Positions 1 through 12,000 of a stretch of DNA of 64,000 nt are shown one piece after another. Each line of letters opens with the position of its first letter. Position 1 is the stretch's first letter. The stretch is from assembly GCA_963708155.1 (NCBI GenBank), contig OY970183.1:2878827-2942826 (forward strand). The letters are read 5' to 3'. Made by a program: the position numbers and the translations under genes. Under the pieces are notes generated by a model, which made no database searches, had not been told where the DNA came from, and saw nothing but the letters and a program-made list of their open reading frames with translations. The DNA comes from Methylovirgula sp963708155 (GTDB lineage: Bacteria; Pseudomonadota; Alphaproteobacteria; Rhizobiales; Beijerinckiaceae).

Positions 1-1070
1 GCGAGGTGATTGGCCTTGACGCCCGCGCCGAGCACTGAAGCCTTCACCTCGACGAAATTGCCGATATGGACATCCTCCGCGAGCACCGTGCCGGGCCGCA
101 GCCGTGCAAACGGGCCGATGATGCTGCGCGGGCCGATCTCCGCACCGGTGAGATGCGAAAAGGCGCGGATCGTCACGCCGTCGCCGACCTTCACGCCGGG
201 TCCAAAAAACACATCCGGCTCAACCAGCACGTCGCGGCCGAATGTTGTGTCGTAGGAAAGCTGCACGCGGCCAGGGTCGACGAAAGTAACGCCGCCGCGC
301 ATCGCATGGGACTTCAGCCGATCCTGCAACACCGCCTCGGCGACCGCGAGTTGCTGGCGGTCATTGATGCCGAGCACTTCCTCTTCCGGCGCGTCGATCG
401 CGACCGCGCTCAGACCCTCGCGCCGCGCCGCAGCGACAATATCGGTCAGATAAAATTCGCCCTGCGCATTGGCGGCATCAATCGACTCAAGCAGCGGCAA
501 TGCCGTAGCGCCGCCGATCGCCATCAAACCGGCATTGCAGAAGACGATCTCCCCTTCGTCGTCGCGCAGATCGCGGTCCTCGCGGATCGCCACCAGCGTA
601 TCGCCATCCTGGATCAGCCGGCCGTAGCCGCGCGGATTGGTGGCGAGAAAGCCAAGCGCCGCGACGGCGCGGCCCGGCGCCAAAAGTCCCGTGCGCAGCC
701 GCGCGAAGGTTTCCGGTTGCACCAGCGGCGTGTCGCCAAAAGCAACGAGAATGTCGTCATAGCCCTCGGCAATCGCGGCTTTGGCTGCGAGCACGGCATG
801 GGCGGTGCCGAGCGCCGGCGATTGGACAAAGACATCGATCTCGGGCGCAACGCTCTTGGCTTCTTTGACCACGGCGTCGTGGCCTTGTCCGACGACGAGC
901 GCCACCCGCTCCGCCCCGGCCGCGCTGACCGAAGCCAGTACATGCGCGAGCAGCGAACGGCCCGCGAGCTCGTGCAGAACCTTGGGCCGATCCGAGCGCA
1001 TGCGCTTGCTCTGGCCAGCCGCGAGGACGATGGCGAGACAGGTGCGTTTTTGCGGGTCTTTGGAAATCAT
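1..1070 (-). CDS. glmU: Bifunctional GlmU (GlcNAc-1-P uridyltransferase / GlcN-1-P acetyltransferase), 3'-truncated by window edge
   Basis: Makes UDP-GlcNAc for peptidoglycan and LPS in the cytoplasm: the N-terminal half transfers UMP, the C-terminal left-handed beta helix acetylates. Reading from the ATG at 1070, the pyrophosphorylase signature LAAGQSKRM...PKVLHELAG is at about residues 15-37, followed by QSPALGTAHAV, FGDTPLV, CNAGLMAI and EFYLTDIV. The last visible part has hexapeptide-type repeats (IGPRSIIGPFARLRPGTVLA) of the acetyltransferase domain. About 356 codons are in the window and roughly 90-100 C-terminal residues are missing. No frame break is seen. Identification is secure; the start is the first ATG in frame before the signature. 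Confidence 0.95.
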   Translation of the reverse strand, partial: MISKDPQKRTCLAIVLAAGQSKRMRSDRPKVLHELAGRSLLAHVLASVSAAGAERVALVVGQGHDAVVKEAKSVAPEIDVFVQSPALGTAHAVLAAKAAIAEGYDDILVAFGDTPLVQPETFARLRTGLLAPGRAVAALGFLATNPRGYGRLIQDGDTLVAIREDRDLRDDEGEIVFCNAGLMAIGGATALPLLESIDAANAQGEFYLTDIVAAARREGLSAVAIDAPEEEVLGINDRQQLAVAEAVLQDRLKSHAMRGGVTFVDPGRVQLSYDTTFGRDVLVEPDVFFGPGVKVGDGVTIRAFSHLTGAEIGPRSIIGPFARLRPGTVLAEDVHIGNFVEVKASVLGAGVKANHL

Positions 1071-1206
1071 CTTTTGGTTATCCGCGGCCTCGGCAACAGG
1101 CCCGACTCGCCTGAAATCATCCGCGCTCAGCGCTATACACGAGAGTTCGGCGCCCTTCCAAATCAGCGCGATGACCCGCCTACGCGACCAACCTGCCAAA
1201 TAAATC

Positions 1207-1365
1207 CTAGCTCAATTCGCGCTCGCTTTTGAAGCATTCTAAATGCAGGCCGCAATCCTTGCAGTCATGCGCCGCGTTCATATAGTAGAGCGCAAAGCGC
1301 GGCAGGCTACAGACCTGCGTTTCTCCCTTCTCGGGCGACCCCTGAAATCGCTGAAAGTGGAACAT
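1207..1365 (-). CDS. Possible small cysteine-containing protein (52 aa), unrecognised
   Basis: An open frame from ATG 1365 to TAG 1207, reading divergently from the FTR1 permease with one base between the two start codons. A GAGGG sequence lies about 10 bases upstream of its ATG, inside the permease gene. The product has a C-terminal HDCKDCGLHLECF segment, with three cysteines and two histidines that could bind a metal. An in-frame ATG further upstream would lengthen it slightly. Against it being real: the same DNA carries an Irr-like operator and a good promoter for the permease, so the frame may be open by chance. I know no family for it. Confidence 0.3.
   Translation of the reverse strand: MFHFQRFQGSPEKGETQVCSLPRFALYYMNAAHDCKDCGLHLECFKSERELS
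1227..1243. promoter_or_regulatory. ICE-like inverted repeat (candidate Irr site) upstream of the FTR1 permease
   Basis: TTTTGAA-GCA-TTCTAAA, a 7-3-7 inverted repeat with one mismatch. On the minus strand the left arm is exactly TTTAGAA. As I recall the ICE motif bound by the haem-sensing Fur-family regulator Irr in Rhizobiales, it is TTTAGAA-N3-TTCTAAA. The site lies 16 bp upstream of a candidate -35 box and 124 bp before the permease start. The repeat is observed; Irr binding is inferred. Confidence 0.5.
1259..1286 (+). promoter_or_regulatory. Candidate sigma-70 promoter for the FTR1 permease
   Basis: TTGCAG at 1259-1264, a 16-base spacer, then TATAGT at 1281-1286. This would start transcription near 1293, leaving a leader of about 75 bases before the GTG at 1367. 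The -10 box matches the consensus at five of six positions and the -35 box is weaker. Its position just downstream of the ICE-like repeat fits iron-dependent control. Confidence 0.45.
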
Positions 1366-1366
1366 T

Positions 1367-2200
1367 GTGATCGCTGCCCTCATCATCGTCTTTCGTGAAG
1401 TTGTTGAAGCCGGGCTTGTCGTCGGCGTCGTCCTCGCCGTGACCCAGACGGTGCCGCATCGGCTGCGCTATGTGCTGGGCGGCGTCGCGGCCGGTGTTCT
1501 CGGTGCCAGTATCGTCGCGCTGTTCACCGGCCTGATCGCCGAGGCGCTCGCCGGCACCGGGCAGGAAGTGCTCAACGCCTCGGTGCTCTCGCTCGCCGTT
1601 GTCATGCTGACCTGGCACAATGTCTGGATGGCCAAGCATGGCCGCGAAATGACGCAGGAACTCAGCGCCTTCGGGAAGGAAGTCAGCGCCGGCGCGAAGT
1701 CGTTGTTCGCGCTCGCCATCGTCGTCGCCATCGCGGTGCTGCGCGAAGGCTCGGAAATCGTGCTGTTTCTCTATGGCGTGCTGGCCAATGGCGGCACGAC
1801 GGTCGCCAATATCTTCGTCGGCGGCGTGCTCGGGCTGCTGGGCGGCGTGGCCGTGGCCTATCTCACCTTCCGTGGCCTCATCACCATCCCGATGCGCTAC
1901 CTCTTCCGGGTGACGACGGCGCTTATCTCCTTCATCGCCGCCGGCATGGCGGCCCAGGCGGTCGGCTTCCTCGATCAGGGCGACATCGTTACTGCGCTTG
2001 ACCGCACGGTCTGGGATACGTCCTGGCTGCTCCCCGATGATTCCTGGATCGGCCGCATCGCCCATACCCTGCTTGGCTATACCGACCAGCCGACGCAATT
2101 GCAGCTCATCGTTTACCTGGCGGTTCTGGCGACGATCTTCGTCCTGATGCGGATTTTTTCGCCCCGGCATCAGCCGGCAGCACGTCTGGCAACGAATTAA
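1367..2200 (+). CDS. FTR1-family iron permease
   Basis: Inner-membrane permease of the FTR1/EfeU family (277 aa), which imports iron. Both family motifs are visible: REVVE at residues 10-14 in the first helix and REGSE at 126-130 in a later helix; in FTR1 these glutamates carry the metal. The rest is about seven hydrophobic helices, ending in a short basic tail. The GTG at 1367 is chosen because family members begin within a few residues of the first REXXE. No EfeO or EfeB partner lies nearby, so the oxidase or ferric-binding partner, if any, is elsewhere. An ICE-like box and promoter upstream suggest iron control through Irr (inference). Lead permeases (PbrT) share this fold, so the metal is not certain. 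Confidence 0.9.
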   Translation: MIAALIIVFREVVEAGLVVGVVLAVTQTVPHRLRYVLGGVAAGVLGASIVALFTGLIAEALAGTGQEVLNASVLSLAVVMLTWHNVWMAKHGREMTQELSAFGKEVSAGAKSLFALAIVVAIAVLREGSEIVLFLYGVLANGGTTVANIFVGGVLGLLGGVAVAYLTFRGLITIPMRYLFRVTTALISFIAAGMAAQAVGFLDQGDIVTALDRTVWDTSWLLPDDSWIGRIAHTLLGYTDQPTQLQLIVYLAVLATIFVLMRIFSPRHQPAARLATN

Positions 2201-2466
2201 TCATTTTATTCCAGAGATTTGCGCCTCACGCTCCGGCGCGAGCTTGTAATCCGTTTGCATCCTGCCGATATCAGCGCTAAAGAGCGGTTCGGACCGACAA
2301 ATTCGCCCAAGCTAGGGCGTGTCCGATTTCCCTTAAGGCGCCAGATTTGCCGCTCGGTCCATTCCGGGTGACCGGAAGGGCCTTGGAGCTTTAGCGCGCA
2401 ACGTCCGTGTCGTAATTCGCAAATCGCGATCCGCAGCCGGTCACATGCGCTGTTTTCAGGACTGAT

Positions 2467-4037
<1,571 letters not shown>

Positions 4038-4043
4038 AGAGTT

Positions 4044-4436
4044 CTAGCCGCCGTTGGCGCGGCGGGCTTCTTCGATCTGAGCCTCGCTGGCAGGCGTGAT
4101 GGCGACGGACTCGCCGCAGCCGCAGGCGCCCGTCTGGTTCGGGTTATTGAAGGTGAAACCCGAACCGATCTTGTCCGTCTGGAAATCCATCTGAGTGCCG
4201 AAGAGGAACATCAGCGCCTTAGGGTCGACGATGACCTTTACGCCCTTGTCTTCGATGACCTCGTCATAAGGGCCGATCGCCTCGGCATAATCCAGCGTAT
4301 AGGACATGCCGGCGCAGCCGCCATTCTTGACCCCGACACGCAGCCCCGCAATCATCCGGTCGGCCATCAGCGCGCGGACGCGATCGGCTGCCGCCTGCGT
4401 CAAAGTCATGATCGGGAACTTGGCTTTCGCCATCAT
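4044..4436 (-). CDS. sufA: SufA / HesB-IscA family Fe-S carrier
   Basis: A-type iron-sulfur carrier (130 aa) that receives clusters from the SufBCD scaffold and passes them to target enzymes. The three cluster-binding cysteines are in place: C41 in NGGCAGMSY, and C105 and C107 in GACGCGES. Domain length fits the family. It is the last gene of the suf operon, 48 bp after the DUF59 gene. The start is one of two adjacent ATG codons; the second would remove one residue. No frame break. Confidence 0.93.
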   Translation of the reverse strand: MMAKAKFPIMTLTQAAADRVRALMADRMIAGLRVGVKNGGCAGMSYTLDYAEAIGPYDEVIEDKGVKVIVDPKALMFLFGTQMDFQTDKIGSGFTFNNPNQTGACGCGESVAITPASEAQIEEARRANGG

Positions 4437-4484
4437 CCATCTCCTCGCGTGACCCTCATATAGGTACGCCGACGTCCATTCGCA

Positions 4485-4903
4485 TCAATAAAAGTCGAGC
4501 GCGATCCGCGCCTCGGTCGACATCCGGCTTTGATCCCACGGCGGATCGAAGACCATGTTGACCTCGACCGACGACACGCCGCCCACTGCGCCGACCGCAT
4601 TCTGGACCAATTCGACAATATCCCCGGCCACAGGGCAGCCGGGCGCCGTCAGCGTCATGTCGATCAGCACTTTACGGCTGTCGTCGATGACGACGCAATA
4701 GATCAGCCCAAGCTCGTAGATGTCGCAGGGGATTTCCGGATCGAAGACGGTCTTCAGCGCGGCGATCGTCTCCTCGGTCAGCCGCGCGCGTTCGTCCTGC
4801 GTAACGGCGGGCGCGAAAAACCATTGCGGCGAATTGGGCGATGCCGCTTCGACGGCAGCAGGGGTCTCGCCCGCCGGCGTCGGCGTCGTCTCATGGTGAT
4901 CAT
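4485..4903 (-). CDS. sufT: SufT-like DUF59/MIP18 Fe-S maturation protein (start disturbed)
   Basis: MIP18/DUF59 domain protein encoded in the suf operon; homologues help cluster maturation. The domain reads ALKTVFDPEIPCDIYELGLI, then LTAPGCPVAGDIV with the conserved cysteine, then MVFDPPWDQSRM and the ending ARIALDFY. It is preceded by about 40 residues of low-complexity His/Thr/Pro/Ala sequence. In the frame of the domain no start codon follows the sufS stop. Two ATGs at 4903 and 4894 sit one base out of frame, so an indel between about 4885 and 4895 is likely. The gene probably begins at one of these ATGs, overlapping or touching the sufS stop at 4908-4910. The symbol is used loosely. Confidence 0.8.
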
Positions 4904-4907
4904 GTCC

Positions 4908-6146
4908 TCAGCCAAAGAGACCCTCCGCCCGCTGCAAAGCCTCGATGAGCTTATCGACTTCCTCGAACGTATTGTACATCGCGAACGAGGCGCGGCACGT
5001 CGAGGTCACGCCGAACCGCGCCAGCAAGGGCTGAGCACAATGCGTGCCGGCGCGGACCGCCACGCCCTCGCGATCAATGATCGTCGCGACGTCATGCGGA
5101 TGCGCGCCCTTGAGATTAAAGGCGAGGATGGCACCCTTGTCCTTGGCGCGGCCGAAGATGCGCACCGAATTGAGTTGCGACATGCGTTCATGTGCATATT
5201 GGCTGAGCGCCGTCTCATGGGCGTGAATCTTCGCCCGGCCGACCTCGCGCATATAATCGAGCGCCGCGCCGAGACCCACGGCCTGGATGATCGGTGGCGT
5301 GCCGGCCTCGAAGCGATGCGGCGGATCGTTATAGGTCACGTTGTCCTTCGTGACCTCGTTGATCATTTCGCCGCCACCGAGGAAGGGCGGCAGCTTCTCC
5401 AGCCATTCCGCCTTGCCATAGAGCGCGCCGACCCCGGTCGGCCCGTAAAGCTTGTGGCCGGTGATCGCGTAGAAATCGACATCGAGATCTTGCACATCGA
5501 CGTCGAGATGCACGGCACCCTGCGCCCCATCGACCAGCACCGGGATGCCGCGCGCGTGGGCGATTTTCACGATCTCCTTGATCGGGGTCACCGTGCCCAG
5601 GACATTCGAGAGATGCGTGATGGCGACGATCTTGGTCTTCTCCGTCAGCGCGGCCTCGAAGGCTTCGAGCGAGAAGTTGCCTTCGTCATCGACATCGACC
5701 CATTTCAGCACCGCGCCTTTGCGCTCGCGCAGGAAATGCCAGGGCACGATATTGGCGTGGTGCTCCATGATCGAGAGGACGATCTCATCGCCCTCATTGA
5801 TGAAGCGCTGGCCGAACGAGGACGCGACGAGATTGATCGCTTCCGTCGCTGACTTCGTAAAGATGATCTCGTCGATGCTGCCGGCGTTGAGAAACGCCCG
5901 CACGCTTTCGCGCGCGGCCTCATAGGCCTCGGTCGCGGCATTGGCGAGATAATGCAGGCCGCGATGGACATTGGAATATTCGTTATAGGTCGCGTGGACC
6001 ATGCGATCGACGACCTGCCGCGGCTTCTGCGCCGAGGCGGCATTGTCGAGATAAACCAGCGTCTTGCCGTAAGGCTTTAATGCCAGCGCGGGAAAATCCT
6101 CACGGATTTTGGCGACGTCGAGCGGCGCGGCGACATGCTCATTCAT
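4908..6146 (-). CDS. sufS: Cysteine desulfurase SufS
   Basis: Group II PLP-dependent cysteine desulfurase (412 aa), which takes sulfur from cysteine and loads it into SufBCD. The PLP lysine is K232 in TGHKLYGPTG and the persulfide cysteine is C370 in RAGTHCAQP. EHHANIVPW and VDGAQG are the other PLP-pocket motifs. The ATG at 6146 gives the usual N-terminus (MNEHVAAP...REDFPAL); the frame is open further upstream but not homologue-like. It overlaps the sufD stop by 8 bp, indicating translational coupling. No SufE gene is seen in the window. Confidence 0.95.
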   Translation of the reverse strand: MNEHVAAPLDVAKIREDFPALALKPYGKTLVYLDNAASAQKPRQVVDRMVHATYNEYSNVHRGLHYLANAATEAYEAARESVRAFLNAGSIDEIIFTKSATEAINLVASSFGQRFINEGDEIVLSIMEHHANIVPWHFLRERKGAVLKWVDVDDEGNFSLEAFEAALTEKTKIVAITHLSNVLGTVTPIKEIVKIAHARGIPVLVDGAQGAVHLDVDVQDLDVDFYAITGHKLYGPTGVGALYGKAEWLEKLPPFLGGGEMINEVTKDNVTYNDPPHRFEAGTPPIIQAVGLGAALDYMREVGRAKIHAHETALSQYAHERMSQLNSVRIFGRAKDKGAILAFNLKGAHPHDVATIIDREGVAVRAGTHCAQPLLARFGVTSTCRASFAMYNTFEEVDKLIEALQRAEGLFG

Positions 6147-7471
6147 GCCTTCGCCCTCCCGCGAGCCACGCGGCGATCTCGGCGCGGTAGGCGACGACAA
6201 GATCTTCGTCGCCGATCGCGTCAGCAGGCTCGGCCGCGAAGGCTTCGAGCAACAGGGCTTCGGCCTCCTTCGCCGGCAGGCCGCGCGCTTCGAGATAGAA
6301 AAGCTGATCGGCATCAAGACCGCCGACGGTTGCCCCGTGGCCGCAAGCCACGTCGTCGGCGAAAATTTCCAGCTCAGGCTGGCTGTTCATGGTGGCGTCG
6401 TCGCTGAGCACCAGAGCCTTGGCGAGCATCCGCCCATCGGTCTTCTGGGCGATGCGATCGACGACGATCTTGCCCTGAAAGACACCTGTCGCCTCCTCGT
6501 CGAGGATGTACTGAAAGTTCTGTCGGCCCTCGCAGCCCGTCGCCGCATGGCGGACAAAGAGCGTCGTGTCGGCATGTTCGCGCCCGCGCAGCAGCGACAC
6601 GCCGCGCAACGCGGCCTTCGCGTCGGCCCCGTCGAAAAGCGTGTAAATTTGACGCCGCACGAGACCCGCACCGGTGATCAACGCGAAGCTGTCGAACGTC
6701 GCCTTCGCCCCGAGCTTCACGAGAAAGGTTTCGAGCCGCAGGCTGCCCGGTTCGGTGCCGGTGAGCGAGAGCGTATGCGCCACATCGGCGCTATCGCCGA
6801 CGTCGAGGATCAGCACATTATTGGTCTGGCCGGCGCGACCGCCCCGCCCCAGGCTCAATTCGTTGAAGCGGAACGTCGCGCCCGCGCCGACGCGTACCAG
6901 CGAGCGCGAATAGCGCGCGGCCGGCTCCGGTGCGACGCTCGCATAGACGATATGGAGCGGCGCTTCGAGCTTCGTGCCCGGCGCGACGTCGATAACGAGA
7001 CCGTCCTGCATCAGAGCCGCATTGAGCGAGATGATCGCGTCGTCGGCTTCCGCCCAGTTCGCGCCAAGGGCTCTCGATCAGCGCCGGTTCGCCCTTGGCA
7101 AGGGCGGCCGCAAGCGACGTGACCGTCACGCCCGCGGGCACCGGGCTCGAAAGCTCAGGTGAGAAGACGCCATCAACGAGAACGAGGTGGGGCGACGGCA
7201 AGCGCGCCGCCTCCACCGCGAGCTTCGCGATCTCCGGCGGGGTCGGAAGGGGCGCCAGCGGTAGCGCCTGGCGCATGAGATTGCGCAGGTCAGTATAATG
7301 CCAGGCCTCAAGGCGCCGGTTGGGCAGACCCGCGCGTGCAAAAGCCTCAAAGGCATGGGCGCGCTGTTCGGCCACCGCCGCACTGCCCGGCAGAGTCGCC
7401 TTGGCGGCTCTGAACGTCTCCGCCAGCGCGTTTTCCGCCGCTGTTGCCGTGGGGATGATCTGAATGCTCAT
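6139..7471 (-). CDS. sufD: SufD, Fe-S assembly scaffold subunit (frame break)
   Basis: Partner of SufB in the SufBC2D scaffold. The N-terminal part from ATG 7471 carries the family's RRLEAWHYTDLRNL motif near residue 55. The C-terminal beta-helix part (290 residues from the methionine at 7011) ends in the ADQLFYLEARGLPAKEAEALL segment shared with SufB. The two are in different frames: around 7068-7070 a GGG run holds one base too many, and removing one G joins them into a normal protein of about 443 residues. It starts 3 bp after sufC. Confidence 0.93.
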
Positions 7472-7474
7472 GGC

Positions 7475-8229
7475 CTATGCCACTTCCGCTTCGACGTAAT
7501 CCTTGTAACCGCGCTTTTCGAGTTCGCGCGCCAGCTCCTTGCCGCCGCTCCGCACGATCCGGCCGCCCGCCATCACATGCACCGTGTCGGGCACGATATA
7601 TTCGAGCAGCCGCTGATAATGGGTGATGACGAGGAAGCTGCGCTCCTTTGTGCGCAACGCATTGACGCCATCGGCGACGACCCGCAGCGCATCGATGTCG
7701 AGGCCGGAATCGGTTTCGTCGAGAATGGCGAAGCGCGGCTCAAGCAACGCCATCTGCAAAATATCCATGCGCTTCTTCTCGCCGCCGGAGAAGCCGACAT
7801 TGACCGCGCGCTTCAGCAGATCGGGCTTGATGTCGAGTTTCGCCGCCGCCGTGTTCACGCGCTTCATGAAATCCGGCGTCGACAGCTCCGGCTTCGCCGC
7901 GCTGGCTTGCGCTGGCGTTGAGCGTCGCCTTGAGGAAGGTCATCGTCGTGACGCCCGGAATCTCGACCGGATATTGAAAGGCGAGGAACACGCCCTTGGC
8001 GGCGCGCTCGTCCGGCGACAAGTTCGAGGATGTTCTCGCCGTCGAGCAGCACCTCGCCGGACGTAACCTCATAGTCCGGCTTGCCGGCGATGACATAGGA
8101 CAGCGTCGATTTGCCGGAGCCGTTCGGCCCCATGATCGCCGCGACCTCGCCATCCGCGACGTTGAGGTTGAAGTCCTTCAGGATTTCGCGGTCGCCGATC
8201 GACACGCTCAGGTTCTTCACTTCCAGCAT
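7475..8229 (-). CDS. sufC: SufC, Fe-S assembly ATPase (two frame breaks)
   Basis: ABC-type ATPase that drives SufBC2D. The start MLEVKNLSVSIGDREIL is at ATG 8229 and Walker A GPNGSGKST follows at about residue 37. Signature FSGGEKKR and Walker B FAILDETDSGLDIDAL, both typical of SufC, lie in the C-terminal piece, then the H-loop THYQRLL. Three frames are used in turn. Extra bases near 8022 (ENILEL/SPDERAAKG junction) and near 7890 explain both breaks, giving about 251 residues when repaired. The key motifs are all intact. Confidence 0.93.
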
Positions 8230-8261
8230 AACTTTAATCCTTGTGGGCGAAGGCGCGGGCG

Positions 8262-9749
<1,488 letters not shown>

Positions 9750-9801
9750 TCCTCTCTCCTCACCTCGGCGGTTTCAAGGACCGCTGGTTCAGACTTCAAT
9801 A

Positions 9802-11119
9802 TCATCTACGCGGCCGGGCTGTCACCCGCTTTGCCTTGAGCGTCTCGACGCGCCCTTTGCCGAAGCGATCTCGAAACCGCTCCACATCGTCCTCCTCGCT
9901 GATTCCAGCCGAGGCTGACCCGGATCGCGCCTTCCGCGAACGCAGGCGGCACGCCCATCGCCGTCGAGCACATGCGAGCGCTTGACCTTGCCGGACGAGC
10001 AGGCGGACCCTGACGAGACCGCGACGCCTTCGAGATCGAGCGCCATCAGCAAAACCTCGGCCTCCACGCCCGGCACCGCGAAATTCGCGGTATTGGGCAA
10101 ACGTGGCGCTCCCGCGCCGAAGATCACCGCCTCCGGCGCGATGCGCCGTAACCGCCCGCTCCAGCCGGTCGCGCCAGACCGCCGAGCCGGGCCAGTTCCG
10201 CCGTACTCGCCGCCGCCAAAGCCTCGGCCGCAGCCGCAAAGCCCGCGATCGCCGGCGACATTCTCGGTTCCGGCGCGAAGCCCGCGCTCCTGACCGCCGC
10301 CGCGAATCAGACCATTTACAATATGGATGGCGACTCGTTGCAAAACAAAGGGCCCCCGCCCCTTGCGGACCGCCAATTTTATGCGCCGAGAGCACCAGAA
10401 CATCCGCGCTCAGGGCAGCAAAGTCGCAAGCCGACCTTGCCCGCCGCCTGGACGCGCGTCGCAGACCACGGCGCCGCCGGCGGCGTGGACCCGTCGCCGC
10501 CGCCTCGGCGACCGGCTGGATAACGCCGGTCTCGTTATTGGCCGCCTGAAGCGCCAGCATCACGCCGCCGGCCGGCGTGGCGGGCCAGCGCCGCGTCCAG
10601 AGCGCGCGAGATCGAGGACGCCGTCTGCCGTCAGCGGCAGCTTTCGACCGCCGTCGGCGGGAAATCGATGTCCCGCGAGAACGCAGGCATGTTCCCCGGC
10701 GCCGACCAAGAGCACCTCGAACGGCGCCTTGTCGCCGTCAAGCTCGAAGCTCCGGCGTCAGAGCGAGATTCGAGCGCCTCGGTGCCGCCCGAGGTGAAGA
10801 CGACGTTCTTGGGCTGGCGCTCCGACGAAGCCGGCGAGAGCCTCGCGCGCCGTCTCGAGCCGCGCGCGCGCCGCGCGGCCTTCGCGCATGGACGGAGGAG
10901 GCATTGCCCGCCTCCGCCAAGGCCGCAAGCATGGCCTCGCGCGCCGCCGGGCCGCAGCGGCGTCGTCGCATTATGATCGAGATAGGCGCGCGCGACGCTG
11001 CACGGCTGACCCGTTACTGCCGCGCAAGGCGAATGACAAAAGCCTTCCGCCGATATCAAAATAGCTTGCAATTCGGATGGGCCGGGCGTGCTAAAGGCAG
11101 ACCCCTGATTTGCCGGCAT
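9802..11119 (-). CDS. Cysteine desulfurase, NifS/IscS-like, first gene of the suf operon (many frame breaks)
   Basis: PLP-dependent cysteine desulfurase of the IscS/NifS group. Recognisable pieces in order: ARAYLDHNATTPLRP (from about 11000), NVVFTSGGTEAL, MLALQAANNETGVIQPV, DVLVLSAHKIGGPQGAGAL (PLP lysine), GGGQERGLRAGTENVAG, SSGSACSSGKVKRSHVL (active cysteine) and a C-terminal EEDDVERF segment ending at 9802. These lie in alternating frames with at least four indels, so this is the most damaged gene of the operon. The start cannot be fixed: 11119 is the nearest upstream ATG, but the roughly 36 residues before ARAYLDHN do not look like the family. sufB begins 52 bp downstream. Confidence 0.8.
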
Positions 11120-11159
11120 GCTCGCTTTGGACCGGCGCTGATAATGCCGCCGAAGAGCG

Positions 11160-11176
11160 GTTGGAACAATTCTAAC
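11160..11176. promoter_or_regulatory. ICE-like inverted repeat (candidate Irr site) upstream of the suf operon
   Basis: GTTGGAA-CAA-TTCTAAC, a 7-3-7 inverted repeat with a single mismatch and the architecture of the Irr-binding ICE motif. It lies in the 187-bp divergent gap between the suf operon and the alpha/beta hydrolase, about 40 bp before the upstream-most ATG of the cysteine desulfurase. Irr and RirA control of suf operons is known in rhizobia; binding here is inferred. I did not see a clear RirA-type or IscR-type site. Confidence 0.45.
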
Positions 11177-11306
11177 GCCAGATTATGTGGGCCGCTGGGC
11201 CTAAGCGTCAAGCAAAGGCCGACGCGCCGTCGATAGTCAGACCTGCGGCGCGGCCTGCCGGGCCGACGCGCCGGAGCGCATACCGCAAGCGGCTTTAGGA
11301 GTCGAG

Positions 11307-12000
11307 ATGCCCGAGGTCATTTTCAACGGTCCGGCCGGTCGCCTCGAAGGGCGCTTTCATCCCTCGACGCAGCGCGGCGCGCCGATCGCCATCATCCTGC
11401 ATCCGCACCCGCAATTCGGCGGGACGATGAACAACCAGATCGTCTACAATCTCTATTACGCCTTCGCCGAGCGCGGCTTTTCGGTGCTGCGCTTCAATTT
11501 CCGCGGCGTCGGCCGCAGCCAGGGCGCCTTCGATCACGGCCAGGGCGAACTGTCGGATGCGGCGGCCGCGCTCGATTGGGCGCAGGCGATCAACCCCGAA
11601 GCCCGCGCCTGCTGGATCGCCGGCGTCTCCTTCGGCTCCTGGATCGGCATGCAGCTTCTGATGCGGCGGCCGGAGATCGAGGGCTTCATTTCGATCGCGC
11701 CGCCGGCCAACCGCTTCGACTTCTCCTTCCTCGCGCCCTGCCCGTCCTCGGGCCTGTTCGTCCATGGCGATCAGGACCGCGTCGCGCCACTGAAGGAAGT
11801 CACCGGACTGATCGAGAAGCTGAAGACGCAGAAGGGCATCATCGATCGAGCATGCGGTGATCCCCGGCGCCAATCATTTCTTCGAAAATTGCGTCGAACC
11901 GCTGATCGAAGAGGTCGGCATTTATCTCGACCGGCGCCTCGGCAATCCACCGAAACTGCCGACGCCGACGCGGGCGGAACCGGCCGAGCGGACAAGCTAG
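11307..12000 (+). CDS. Alpha/beta hydrolase, serine-dependent (frame break)
   Basis: Small alpha/beta hydrolase of about 231 residues after repair, substrate unknown. The oxyanion region HPHPQFGGTMNN is near residue 32. The nucleophile elbow reads AGVSFGSW, a family variant of GxSxG. Acidic and histidine residues lie in FVHGDQDRVAP and PGANHFFEN. One extra base near 11848 shifts the frame after TQKGI; the other frame runs on through the catalytic histidine to TAG at 12000. The start MPEVIFNGPAGRLEG follows an AGGAG. Its stop overlaps that of the convergent kinase gene. Such proteins are common beside suf clusters in this group, but no role is established here. Confidence 0.85.

Noticed and set aside
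66..1232. Long plus-strand open frame opposite glmU
   Set aside because: High-GC antisense shadow: no recognisable protein features, while the opposite strand encodes all the GlmU motifs.
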